From Gammaproteobacteria bacterium (GTDB lineage Bacteria; Pseudomonadota; Gammaproteobacteria; Chromatiales; Chromatiaceae), in the NCBI GenBank assembly GCA_013041975.1, contig JABDQZ010000183.1, positions 1 to 8,735 on the forward strand: a stretch of DNA of 8,735 nt, in the 5' to 3' direction. The notes below the pieces were generated by a model that saw only the letters and a list, made by a program, of their open reading frames with translations, did no database searches and was not told where the DNA came from. This document shows, piece by piece, positions 1-6,729 of the stretch (positions are counted from its first letter, which is position 1; each line of letters begins with the position of its first letter). Both the position numbers and the translations under genes were made by a program.

Positions 1-1
1 C

Positions 2-640
2 CAGGCAGGTGGTGGCGATATGGATTCCAATCCGCGCCTGAGACTGGCGGTCGACAAGGCCAAGGGTGCCAATATGCCGAATGACACCATTGACCGTGCT
101 GTCAAACGAGGTGCCGGTGGTGCTGAAGGTGAAGAATATACTGAGCTGCGTTATGAAGGATACGGCCCGGGTGGTACAGCCGTTATTGTTGATTGTCTGA
201 CAGACAATCATAACCGCACCGCTTCAGACGTGCGGCATGCCTTCACCAAGCATGGTGGAAACCTGGGCACTTCTGGTTCTGTGGCCTACATGTTCAATAA
301 GCAGGGTGTTATTAGTTATGCTCCCGGCTGTGATGAAGATGCTGTCATGGAATCCGCACTGGAAGCAGGTGCTGATGATGTTGTGACCAATGATGATGGT
401 TCTGTTGATGTCATTACCGAACCCGATATGTTCTCGGATGTTAAGGATTCCATGGTTGCGGGAGGTCTGGAACCCGATAATGCGGAGGTCACTTTCAGTC
501 CTTCAACCAATGCTGAACTCGATCAGGACGATGCTGAAAAACTGATGCGCATGGTCGATACGCTCGAAGATCTCGATGATGTGCAGGAAGTTTACAATAA
601 TGCTGAAATTTCCGATGAAATCATGGAAGCGCTTGATTGA
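2..640 (+). CDS. yebC: YebC/TACO1 family protein, 5' end missing
   Basis: YebC/TACO1 proteins are cytoplasmic factors. They were long annotated as transcriptional regulators and more recently linked to translation, including relief of ribosome stalling in some members. The reading frame is open from base 2, so the gene begins upstream of the window. The first visible residues (QAGGGDMDSNPRLRLAV) match the family's GGGDPxxNPRLRxAVDKA segment near residue 38, so roughly 37 N-terminal residues are absent. The following NMPNDTIDRAVKRGAGG, the Y-E-G-Y-GPGG-A motif and the HNRTASDVRHAFTKHGGNLG segment are family hallmarks. About 212 residues are visible, giving a full length near 249, which is normal. 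The ATG at 20 is internal and is not the start. The stop (638-640) overlaps the ruvC start, and yebC directly before ruvC is a common arrangement. Family identification is firm; the exact molecular role is less certain. Confidence 0.96.
   Translation, partial: QAGGGDMDSNPRLRLAVDKAKGANMPNDTIDRAVKRGAGGAEGEEYTELRYEGYGPGGTAVIVDCLTDNHNRTASDVRHAFTKHGGNLGTSGSVAYMFNKQGVISYAPGCDEDAVMESALEAGADDVVTNDDGSVDVITEPDMFSDVKDSMVAGGLEPDNAEVTFSPSTNAELDQDDAEKLMRMVDTLEDLDDVQEVYNNAEISDEIMEALD
625..629 (+). promoter_or_regulatory. ribosome binding site for ruvC (decides the TTG start)
   Basis: GGAAG lies inside the last codons of yebC, 7 nt before the TTG at 637. It supports TTG as the real ruvC start. The next in-frame ATG is more than 20 codons downstream and would remove the catalytic Asp near the N terminus. 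Confidence 0.7.
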
Positions 641-1137
641 TCCGCATACTTGGCATTGATCCTGGATCGAGAATAACCGGCTTTGCTGTCATTGAAGGCG
701 ATGGCATGCAAAGTCTGCATGTGACTCATGGTTGCATAAGAACAAAAAAAGAAAATTTTCCTGACCGGCTCGGTGAAATATTCACCGGTATCACCGAAGT
801 GATCGGTGAATATCAACCACAGGAAGTGGCGATTGAAGATGTCTTTGTATCAAAGAACGCGTCTTCCGCTTTGAAGCTGGGGCAGGCGCGAGGTGCAGCG
901 ATTTCTGCGGCGGTGCATGCTAACTGCCCGGTTTTTGAATATACACCAAGACAAGTCAAACAATCAGTGGTGGGAAAAGGTTCTGCTGAAAAAGAGCAGG
1001 TACAGCACATGGTCAAAATGATTCTGAATATCAAGGGAAAACTGCAGGTCGATGCGGCTGACGCCCTTGGAATCGCCTTGACGCATGCCCATACGCGTAC
1101 AACAAAACAACTGTTAAAAGGCGGAAAAAGCTGGTGA
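637..1137 (+). CDS. ruvC: crossover junction endodeoxyribonuclease RuvC
   Basis: RuvC is the dimeric, metal-dependent nuclease that cuts Holliday junctions symmetrically after RuvAB branch migration. The protein is 166 residues (E. coli 173). It starts with the RNase H-like strand LGIDPGSRITGFAVIE. The four expected acidic catalytic residues are present: D8 (GIDPG), E67 (AIEDVFV), D139 and D142 (VDAADALGIALTH). The SSALKLGQARGAA helix and the YTPRQVKQSVVGKGSAEKEQV region are also typical. The start is a rare TTG overlapping the yebC stop by 4 nt (TTGA), with GGAAG 7 nt upstream. Any later start would delete D8. The stop overlaps the ruvA GTG start (GTGA). Translation is therefore probably coupled across yebC-ruvC-ruvA. 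Confidence 0.98.
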   Translation: MIRILGIDPGSRITGFAVIEGDGMQSLHVTHGCIRTKKENFPDRLGEIFTGITEVIGEYQPQEVAIEDVFVSKNASSALKLGQARGAAISAAVHANCPVFEYTPRQVKQSVVGKGSAEKEQVQHMVKMILNIKGKLQVDAADALGIALTHAHTRTTKQLLKGGKSW

Positions 1138-1748
1138 TTGGTCGTCTGCGTGGAGAAATTGTGATCAAGCAGCCACCGATGCTGCTGCTGGATGTTAACG
1201 GTGTCGGCTATGAAGTGGAAGCGCCGATGTCGACTTTCTACAATCTGCCCGAACAGGGGAAGCAGGTAACACTGTTTACGCATCTGGTGGTGCGTGATGA
1301 TGCGCATATCCTGTTTGGTTTTCATGATGAATCTGAAAGGCTGTTGTTTCGTACCCTGCTGAAGGTCAATGGCGTGGGAGCCAAAATGGCGTTGGCCATT
1401 CTTTCTGGTATGAGTGCGGATGAATTTGCCTATTGTGTGCAGTCTGATGATACCTCTGCATTGGTCAGGCTGCCTGGTATCGGCAAAAAAACGGCTGAAC
1501 GCCTGATCGTCGAGATGCGCGACCGTCTGGATAAACTGCAAGCCGTTTCTGCGGCAACGATACCGTCCAGCCAGGCAACTGCGGATGTGGCAGCATCTTC
1601 TCCGGTTGCCGATGCTGTGAGTGCACTGGTGGCGCTGGGCTACAAACCCAACGATGCCAGTCGCATGGTCAGGAATGTGGACACGACTGATCTGGGTAGT
1701 GAAGAAATCATCAGAACAGCCTTGCAGTCGGTAACAGCTAAATCATGA
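1134..1748 (+). CDS. ruvA: Holliday junction branch migration protein RuvA
   Basis: RuvA binds the four-way junction as a tetramer and loads RuvB rings. It is 204 residues, almost the same as E. coli (203). Domain I (about 1-64) is an OB fold beginning MIGRLRGEI. The acidic pin that separates strands is present as D55-D56 in VVRDDAHILFGF, where E. coli has Glu-Asp. Domain II carries two helix-hairpin-helix motifs: LLKVNGVGAKMALAIL (75-90) and LVRLPGIGKKTAERLI (110-125). A flexible Ala/Ser-rich linker (about 137-157) leads to the RuvB-binding three-helix domain III (about 158-204), with ALVALGYKPNDASRMV. The start is GTG, overlapping the ruvC stop by 4 nt, with a purine-rich GCGGAAAAAG just upstream. 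The stop overlaps the ruvB ATG. Confidence 0.98.
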   Translation: MIGRLRGEIVIKQPPMLLLDVNGVGYEVEAPMSTFYNLPEQGKQVTLFTHLVVRDDAHILFGFHDESERLLFRTLLKVNGVGAKMALAILSGMSADEFAYCVQSDDTSALVRLPGIGKKTAERLIVEMRDRLDKLQAVSAATIPSSQATADVAASSPVADAVSALVALGYKPNDASRMVRNVDTTDLGSEEIIRTALQSVTAKS

Positions 1749-2794
1749 CAGAGCGCGACACTCTAATCTCACCTGCAGCTGAAAACGATGAAGCGCTGAT
1801 GGACCGTGCCATCCGTCCGAAAATGCTGCAGGATTATGTCGGTCAGCCTGCTGTGCGCGAGCAAATGGATATTTTTATCCCGGCGGCACGCGCTCGTCAG
1901 GAAGCACTGGATCATGTGCTGATCTTTGGGCCGCCAGGATTGGGGAAAACCACGCTCGCACATATTATTGCCAATGAGATGCAGGTTAATCTGCGCCAGA
2001 CGTCGGGGCCGGTTCTGGAAAAAGCCGGAGACCTGGCCGCCTTGCTAACCAACCTTGAACCGCACGATGTGCTGTTCATTGACGAGATTCATCGTTTGAG
2101 TCCGGTTGTCGAAGAAGTGTTGTATCCGGCGATGGAAGATTACCAGCTGGATATCATGATTGGCGAAGGGCCTGCCGCGCGTTCCATCAAGCTGGACTTG
2201 CCGCCCTTCACGCTGGTAGGGGCAACGACTCGTGCCGGTTTGTTGACATCACCGCTACGGGATCGCTTCGGTATTGTGCAACGTCTGGAATTTTATTCTG
2301 ATGCCGACCTGTCACATATCGTACAACGTGCTGCCGGTATATTGAACATCGACCTGGATAGCAGTGGGGCGGATGAAATTGCCAAACGTTCTCGTGGTAC
2401 GCCTCGTATAGCCAATCGCCTGCTGCGTCGTGTCAGAGACTATGCCGAAGTTAAATCCAATGGCCATGTTTCTTCAGAGATAGCGGATGCGGCCCTGTCG
2501 ATGCTGAAAGTCGATGTGGCCGGTTTTGACCAGATGGACAGAAAACTGCTGCTGTCACTGATCGAAAAATTCGATGGTGGTCCTGTCGGTATTGACAGCC
2601 TGGCAGCGGCCCTCAGTGAAGAGCGCGGCACACTTGAAGATGTGCTGGAGCCGTACCTGATTCAGCAGGGTTTCCTGATGCGTACGCCACGTGGCAGGGT
2701 AGCGACTCGCCTGGCCTATGAACATTTTGGCTTGCCGCCCAAGGAAAGTGCGATAGGACAGTCTGATATAACCAGAGATATTTTTAATGGATAG
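1745..2794 (+). CDS. ruvB: Holliday junction branch migration ATPase RuvB
   Basis: RuvB is the hexameric AAA+ motor that pumps DNA through the RuvA-bound junction. It is 349 residues (E. coli 336); the excess is mainly at the N and C termini. Walker A is GPPGLGKTT (62-70) and Walker B is VLFIDEIH (109-116; D113, E114). Sensor 1 is VGATTRAG (158-165), the arginine-finger segment is SPLRDRFG (169-176), and the sensor 2 region is RGTPRIANRLLRRVRD (217-232). The C-terminal winged-helix DNA-binding domain (about 258-335) has GGPVGIDSLAAALSEE and TPRGRVAT. The ATG overlaps the ruvA stop (ATGA) and has only a weak Shine-Dalgarno sequence, so translational coupling is likely. All motifs are intact. 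ybgC follows after 9 nt. Confidence 0.98.
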   Translation: MTERDTLISPAAENDEALMDRAIRPKMLQDYVGQPAVREQMDIFIPAARARQEALDHVLIFGPPGLGKTTLAHIIANEMQVNLRQTSGPVLEKAGDLAALLTNLEPHDVLFIDEIHRLSPVVEEVLYPAMEDYQLDIMIGEGPAARSIKLDLPPFTLVGATTRAGLLTSPLRDRFGIVQRLEFYSDADLSHIVQRAAGILNIDLDSSGADEIAKRSRGTPRIANRLLRRVRDYAEVKSNGHVSSEIADAALSMLKVDVAGFDQMDRKLLLSLIEKFDGGPVGIDSLAAALSEERGTLEDVLEPYLIQQGFLMRTPRGRVATRLAYEHFGLPPKESAIGQSDITRDIFNG

Positions 2795-2796
2795 GG
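2793..2796 (+). promoter_or_regulatory. ribosome binding site for ybgC overlapping the ruvB stop
   Basis: AGGG overlaps the TAG stop of ruvB (2792-2794) and sits 7 nt before the ybgC ATG. Ribosomes finishing ruvB reach the ybgC start region directly. This suggests that the repair and Tol-Pal genes share a transcript. Confidence 0.55.
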
Positions 2797-2803
2797 CAGA
2801 AAA

Positions 2804-3208
2804 ATGAGTGAATTTTCCTGGCCAGTTCGTGTCTATTATGAAGATACGGATTCAGGTGGCGTAGTCTACTATGCCAATTACCTGAAATTCATGGAAAGAG
2901 CACGAACCGAATTATTAAGAAGTCTGGGTTTTGAGCAGGATGAACTGGCACAACAGGGATTGATCTTCGCTGTTCACAGGGCTGAAGTTGATTACATCAA
3001 ACCGGCACGATTCAATAACGCGCTGACAGTGACAGCAAATATTACTCAGCAGAAAAAAGTCAGTCTGACCTTTGATCAGGAAGTACAGAACGAAAAAGGT
3101 GAGCTGTGCAGCCGGGGCAAAATAAAAATTGTGTGTCTTGATAGCGAATCCTTTAAACCCCGACCCATACCGGAAGTAATTTTGAGGGCAATACCGAATG
3201 AACAGTGA
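2804..3208 (+). CDS. ybgC: YbgC, Tol-Pal-associated acyl-CoA thioesterase
   Basis: YbgC is a cytoplasmic hot-dog-fold thioesterase that hydrolyses acyl-CoA and is linked to phospholipid metabolism. It is habitually encoded as the first gene of tol-pal clusters. The protein is 134 residues, the usual length. The signature WPVRVYYEDTDSGGVVYYAN carries the catalytic Asp (D16) of the 4-hydroxybenzoyl-CoA thioesterase-like family. It is followed by YLKFMERARTELLRSLGF and the core strands FAVHRAEVDYIKPARF (55-70). E. coli has a His where this protein has Y23 in VVYYANY; I recall that Tyr variant as frequent in other gammaproteobacteria. The ATG lies 9 nt after ruvB. The stop lies 11 nt inside tolQ, consistent with coupled translation. 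Membership of the family is certain; the natural substrate cannot be read from sequence. Confidence 0.95.
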   Translation: MSEFSWPVRVYYEDTDSGGVVYYANYLKFMERARTELLRSLGFEQDELAQQGLIFAVHRAEVDYIKPARFNNALTVTANITQQKKVSLTFDQEVQNEKGELCSRGKIKIVCLDSESFKPRPIPEVILRAIPNEQ

Positions 3209-3875
3209 TCTGTCTTTTCTCGGACTGGTGTTAAATGCCAGTCCGCTGGTGCAGGCTGTCATGGCCGTGCTGGTACTGGCATCCATTTTTTCCTGGGCCA
3301 TGATAGTGGATCGATCCCGGGTACTGAAAAAAGCGCGCAAGGAAGCTGACCGTTTCGAAGATGATTTCTGGTCTGGCGCTGACCTGGGTGAGCTTTATCG
3401 CAAGATTGAAAGACAGGATGATTATTTCGGATTGTCGGCGGTATTCCATGCCGGTTTCAGAGAATATGCGCGACTGCAGGAAAGTCCGGGCATGGATCCC
3501 AATACCGTTGTTGAAGGTGCGCGCCGCGCAATGCGCGTGGCGATGAGTCGGGAAATGGATGAATTTGAAAACTATTTGTCCCATCTGGCCACGATTGGTT
3601 CAACCAGCCCTTATGTTGGTCTGTTTGGAACGGTGTGGGGCATTATGAATGCCTTTCATGCCCTCGGTAACGTCAAGCAGGCGACGCTTAACCTGGTCGC
3701 CCCCGGTATTGCAGAAGCACTGATTGCCACAGCAATGGGTTTGTTTGCCGCCATCCCGGCGGTGGTGGCCTATAACCGTTTTGCCAATGATGTGTCGAGA
3801 ATTGAGAACCGGTTCGAAGATTTTGTTGAGGAATTCTCTAATATTCTGCAGCGTCAGGCCTTTTTGAAACAATAA
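3198..3875 (+). CDS. tolQ: Tol-Pal system inner-membrane proton channel subunit TolQ
   Basis: TolQ is a MotA/ExbB-family integral membrane protein. With TolR it forms a proton-driven motor that energises TolA at the division septum. It is 225 residues (E. coli 230). It has three predicted membrane helices: about 17-37 (VQAVMAVLVLASIFSWAMIV), 134-156 (GSTSPYVGLFGTVWGIMNAF) and 168-190 (APGIAEALIATAMGLFAAIP). A large cytoplasmic loop lies between helices 1 and 2. The last two helices hold the family's conserved Gly, Thr and Pro residues lining the TolR channel. The ATG is preceded by GAGGG (3184-3188) about 9 nt upstream and overlaps the end of ybgC by 11 nt. The TAA stop shares one base with the tolR ATG (TAATG). 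Confidence 0.98.
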   Translation: MNSDLSFLGLVLNASPLVQAVMAVLVLASIFSWAMIVDRSRVLKKARKEADRFEDDFWSGADLGELYRKIERQDDYFGLSAVFHAGFREYARLQESPGMDPNTVVEGARRAMRVAMSREMDEFENYLSHLATIGSTSPYVGLFGTVWGIMNAFHALGNVKQATLNLVAPGIAEALIATAMGLFAAIPAVVAYNRFANDVSRIENRFEDFVEEFSNILQRQAFLKQ

Positions 3876-4300
3876 TGGCAAGAAAACAGAAAACAAGACG
3901 CCCCATGGCAGAGATCAATGTCGTTCCCTACATTGATGTGATGCTGGTGCTGCTGGTGATCTTCATGATTACTGCACCGTTGCTGACACAAGGAGTCAAG
4001 GTTGAACTGCCACAGGCTGAAGCCGAGCCGATTGAGGAAGATGCCAAGCGTCCACTGGTGGTATCGGTCAACAAGGAAGGCGGTTTTTTTATCACCTATG
4101 ACGATGACCGCACACTGGCAGTTGATGATGAGGATATGCTGCATAAAACAGCGGCTATTATCAGCATCAACAAGGGTATTCCTGTGCTGGTTAAAGGTGA
4201 TCGCAATGTACCTTACGGACGTGTGGTCGAGGCGATGGTCATTTTACAGCAGGCTGGTGCGCCTTCTGTCGGGCTGATCACGGAGACGCCGGAAGGGTGA
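3875..4300 (+). CDS. tolR: Tol-Pal system protein TolR
   Basis: TolR is the ExbD/MotB-like partner of TolQ: a short cytoplasmic N terminus, one membrane helix and a periplasmic domain that binds peptidoglycan. It is 141 residues (E. coli 142). The motif INVVPYIDVMLVLLVIFMIT (14-33) contains D21, equivalent to the proton-carrying Asp of the family, at the start of the helix (about 19-39). The periplasmic part (about 55-141) has the ExbD-type pattern PLVVSVNKEGGFFI, VLVKGDRNVPYGRVVEAM and AGAPSVGLITE. The start overlaps the tolQ stop by one base. No strong Shine-Dalgarno sequence is visible, so reinitiation after tolQ is the likely mode. tolA follows after 16 nt. Confidence 0.98.
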   Translation: MARKQKTRRPMAEINVVPYIDVMLVLLVIFMITAPLLTQGVKVELPQAEAEPIEEDAKRPLVVSVNKEGGFFITYDDDRTLAVDDEDMLHKTAAIISINKGIPVLVKGDRNVPYGRVVEAMVILQQAGAPSVGLITETPEG

Positions 4301-4316
4301 TGGAAGGTAGTGATCA

Positions 4317-5243
4317 ATGCTGGACCTGATCAGACGTAACCCGCTGGCCTTCATCCTGTCTGCCGCTGCGCATGTGCTGGTGGTTGGCTTTATGGTGGTG
4401 GGCGTTGACTGGCGTGAAAAGCCCCAGAAAGTGGTCACGCAGGTTGATGTGGTCAAAGCGCGTGTTGTCGATGAATCCCGCTTGCAGTCAGAAATCAACA
4501 AGCAGAAAAAACTTCAGCAACAGAAAAAAGACAAGGAAAAACAGCGTATCGCTGCTTTAAAGAAAAAGCAGGCCGCCGAGAAAAAGCGTCTGGCTGATCT
4601 GGAAAAGCAACGCAAACAGCGTGAAAAAACTGAGAAGCAGAAAATAATTGAAACAAAGAAAAAAGCCGAAGCTGAAAAGAAACGCATAGCCGAGCTTGAG
4701 AAAAAGCGCAAAACCGAGGAAAAAAAGGCCAAGGCCGCCGAGAAAAAACGCAAGGAACTCGAAGCGAAACGAGTTGCCGAAGAGAAAAAGCGCAAGGAGA
4801 CAGAGGCCAAGCGCATAGCGGAAGAAAAGCAACGCAAGGCAGAAGAGAAAAAACGCAAGGCTGAAAAAGTAGCCCGGGAAAAGGCTGCCCGTGATAAAGC
4901 CGAGCGCGAGGCACGCGAACGGGAACTTGCTCAACAGTTGGCAGCCGAAGCTGCCGCTCGTGAAAGTGCTTCAGCCATTGCAGCCATCACGCAGAAAATC
5001 AATCGCGTGTGGCTTAGGCCTATAGGTTCGGCAGAGGGTTTGAAGTGTACTGTCAGAGTGCGTTTAATTCCCACAGGTGATATTGTTCCTGGGAGTGTGG
5101 CAATTATTAAAAGCAGCGGAAACGGTGCATTTGATCGTTCGGTAGAGCAGGCGATCTACAAGGCTGAGCCATTACCCGTTCCCAAAGGACCGGCTTTTGA
5201 ACAGTTCAGAAGTATTGATTTTGTGTTTGATCCAGTAGACTAG
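4317..5243 (+). CDS. tolA: TolA, periplasm-spanning energy transducer
   Basis: TolA is anchored in the inner membrane by one helix and reaches across the periplasm to TolB and Pal, using the TolQR motor. It is 308 residues, much shorter than E. coli TolA (421), mainly through a shorter domain II. Domain I has a membrane helix (about 10-30) with the SxxxH motif (S15, H19) needed for contact with TolQR. Domain II (about 52-215) is a highly charged Lys/Glu/Ala-rich helix, including three 14-residue repeats at 142-183. Domain III (about 216-308) contains ITQKINRVWLRP, CTVRVRLIPTGDI, SSGNGAFDRSVEQAI and FRSIDFVFDP, matching the TonB/TolA C-terminal fold. Only one cysteine (C244) is present; the E. 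coli partner position is Arg here, so that disulfide cannot form. GGAAGG (4302-4307) precedes the ATG by 9 nt. Confidence 0.97.
   Translation: MLDLIRRNPLAFILSAAAHVLVVGFMVVGVDWREKPQKVVTQVDVVKARVVDESRLQSEINKQKKLQQQKKDKEKQRIAALKKKQAAEKKRLADLEKQRKQREKTEKQKIIETKKKAEAEKKRIAELEKKRKTEEKKAKAAEKKRKELEAKRVAEEKKRKETEAKRIAEEKQRKAEEKKRKAEKVAREKAARDKAEREARERELAQQLAAEAAARESASAIAAITQKINRVWLRPIGSAEGLKCTVRVRLIPTGDIVPGSVAIIKSSGNGAFDRSVEQAIYKAEPLPVPKGPAFEQFRSIDFVFDPVD
4740..4865 (+). repeat. three tandem 42-nt coding repeats in tolA domain II
   Basis: Units at 4740-4781, 4782-4823 and 4824-4865 encode EKKRKELEAKRVAE, EKKRKETEAKRIAE and EKQRKAEEKKRKAE. The third unit is more diverged in its second half. These lie within a longer run of less regular Lys/Glu/Ala-rich segments. 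Such repeats can expand or contract without breaking the helix, which is why TolA length varies between species. Confidence 0.75.
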
Positions 5244-5254
5244 TTGGAGAGCCC

Positions 5255-5363
5255 GGAGCTGTCTGTATCTTTGTTTTCAAGAACGCTATGAATACGTCCA
5301 TGTACGCTCTTCGACAGCATCCCTGCTGTCGAAGGTCTTGAAAACAAAGATACAGACAGCTCC
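5255..5363. repeat. 109-bp palindromic element with perfect 28-bp inverted repeats (MITE-like)
   Basis: The left arm 5255-5282 is the exact reverse complement of the right arm 5336-5363. It begins GGAGCTGTCTGTATC and ends TTTTCAAGA. Pairing stops on both sides (5254/5364 and 5283/5335). The 53-nt interior holds an independent hairpin (5309-5334). No flanking target-site duplication is evident and there is no room for a transposase. The element fills most of the gap between tolA and tolB, ending 26 nt before the tolB ATG. In RNA it would form a long, strong stem inside the Tol-Pal transcript. It could be a small non-autonomous mobile element, a processing site or an attenuator. The structure is seen directly; its nature is inferred. 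Confidence 0.85.
5309..5334. repeat. inner 11-bp perfect hairpin inside the tolA-tolB element
   Basis: CTTCGACAGCA (5309-5319) pairs perfectly with TGCTGTCGAAG (5324-5334) around a TCCC loop. It sits off-centre inside the larger inverted repeat, next to its right arm. The rest of the loop (5283-5308) contains an imperfect palindrome, CGTCCATGTACG (5295-5306). There is no T-run after it, so it does not look like an intrinsic terminator. Confidence 0.85.
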
Positions 5364-5373
5364 TCAGATATTT

Positions 5374-5379
5374 GAGAAG
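5374..5379 (+). promoter_or_regulatory. ribosome binding site for tolB
   Basis: GAGAAG lies 10 nt before the ATG at 5390 and just outside the palindromic element. It favours this ATG over the in-frame TTG at 5372, which has no purine-rich site upstream and would add a non-typical hexapeptide to the signal sequence. Confidence 0.6.
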
Positions 5380-5389
5380 TTATCCCAAA

Positions 5390-6709
5390 ATGAAAAATTT
5401 TAAATCGAAGTTATTTAATAGCTGCTTTGTGTTTTTACTGCTGTTGTTGCCAGTTCTGTCAGCGGCAAAACCTGGTTTGGTTATCGAGATCACCGAAGGT
5501 GCCGAGGGTGCATTACCCATCGCTGTCGTGCCGTTTAAATGGACTGGTTCGCCCGCCCAGCAGCCGCAACACAATGTCGGTTCTATCATCAGTAACGATT
5601 TGAAGCGTTCCGGACTGTTCAACCCGCTGGAAGCAAACAAAATGCTGACGCGTCCTTCAACCGGAGACGAAGTGGATTTTCGTGACTGGCGTACCGTTGC
5701 AGTCGAAAATATCGTTGTCGGGCAGGTTCAGCCCAATGGTTCCGGTGGCTACCTGGTACGTTTTCAGTTATTTGATGTGTATCGTGGCGAACAGATCACA
5801 GGTTTTTCGGTGCCAACCACAGCCCGACATCTGCGTTCTACCGCTCATCAGATTGCTGACATTATCTATGAAACGCTTACCGGTGTATCGGGCGCATTCA
5901 ATACCCGCATTGCCTACGTGACCTCAGTGAATCGCGGCGAGAAGAAAAATATTGCCCTGCAGATTGCCGATGCTGATGGCTATGGTCCGGAAACCATCGT
6001 TGAATCCAGTGAACCGATCATGTCACCAGCCTGGTCACCTGATGGCAAGAAGCTGGCCTATGTGTCATTCGAAAACAGCAAGCCATCCATTTTTGTACAG
6101 GAAGTGTATACCGGCCGTCGTGTGAAGGTTTCTTCCTTCAAGGGTATTAACGGTGCGCCAGCCTGGTCTCCGGATGGTCGTTATCTGGCAATGACGCTTT
6201 CTAAAGGTGGCAATCCGGATATTTATGTGATGAACGTCAATACTCGCAAATTGCGTCAGCTCACCAGTCATTGGGGTATTGATACCGAGCCAGCCTGGTC
6301 TCCTGATGGCAAATCCATCGTGTTTACTTCTGATCGTCCGGGCAAACCACAGATTTACCGTGTGGCAGTGACCGGCGGCAAGGCCGAGCGCCTGACGTTT
6401 GAAGGCAGCTACAATGCGCGTGCTTCTTATTCGCCCGATGGTAAAAACCTGGTGATGGTGACTCGAGTTAATGGCCATTACCGCATCGGCACGCTGGATT
6501 TGCAGAATATGCGCCTGAATGTGCTGACAAATGGCTCTCTGGATGAATCCCCCAGTTTCGCTCCGAATGGCGGCATGGTAATTTATGCAACCACGACAGG
6601 TGGTCGAGCCGAGCTATCTGCGGTATCGTTTGACGGTCGCGTGCGCCAGCGTCTGGCGTTGCAATCAGGAGATGTTCGCGAACCAGTATGGTCGCCTTAC
6701 ACTAAATAA
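5390..6709 (+). CDS. tolB: Tol-Pal system periplasmic beta-propeller protein TolB
   Basis: TolB is a soluble periplasmic protein that binds Pal or, alternatively, TolA, and so controls how Pal is released from and recaptured on peptidoglycan. From the ATG it is 439 residues (E. coli 430). A signal peptide is clear: KNFKSK, then a Leu-rich core, with probable cleavage after S24-A25-A26. The mature N terminus KPGLVIEITEG corresponds to the TolA-binding strand of E. coli TolB. An alpha/beta domain follows (to about 165), containing PIAVVPFKW and GLFNPL. The six-bladed propeller (about 172-439) shows its repeat at nearly constant 44-residue spacing: W215, W259, W303, Y347, F390 and W434, mostly in (W/Y)SPDG. 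The gene follows the palindromic element rather than abutting tolA. pal follows after 20 nt. Confidence 0.97.
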   Translation: MKNFKSKLFNSCFVFLLLLLPVLSAAKPGLVIEITEGAEGALPIAVVPFKWTGSPAQQPQHNVGSIISNDLKRSGLFNPLEANKMLTRPSTGDEVDFRDWRTVAVENIVVGQVQPNGSGGYLVRFQLFDVYRGEQITGFSVPTTARHLRSTAHQIADIIYETLTGVSGAFNTRIAYVTSVNRGEKKNIALQIADADGYGPETIVESSEPIMSPAWSPDGKKLAYVSFENSKPSIFVQEVYTGRRVKVSSFKGINGAPAWSPDGRYLAMTLSKGGNPDIYVMNVNTRKLRQLTSHWGIDTEPAWSPDGKSIVFTSDRPGKPQIYRVAVTGGKAERLTFEGSYNARASYSPDGKNLVMVTRVNGHYRIGTLDLQNMRLNVLTNGSLDESPSFAPNGGMVIYATTTGGRAELSAVSFDGRVRQRLALQSGDVREPVWSPYTK

Positions 6710-6729
6710 TTGATGATGAGGAAAAATCA

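Noticed and set aside
813..1541. 242-codon open frame on the - strand
   Set aside because: It lies antisense across the 3' part of ruvC and the 5' two thirds of ruvA, both fully conserved genes. Its translation resembles no family and looks like a by-product of codon bias.
2243..2280. TTGACA inside ruvB as a -35 box
   Set aside because: The nearest -10-like hexamer, TATTGT, is about 23 nt downstream, which is too far. The sequence encodes conserved RuvB residues.
4495..4934. Three long - strand open frames (114-139 codons) opposite tolA
   Set aside because: Lys/Glu-rich coding on the + strand gives Phe/Ser/Leu-rich frames with few stops on the other strand. The translations are low-complexity shadows.
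5255..5363. Intrinsic terminator between tolA and tolB
   Set aside because: The stem is long but not GC-rich, and it is followed by TCAGATATTTG rather than a T-run, so the classical pattern is absent.
5372..5389. TTG at 5372 as an upstream start for tolB
   Set aside because: It lacks a ribosome binding site and adds RSYPK ahead of a complete signal peptide. The ATG at 5390 has GAGAAG at reasonable spacing.
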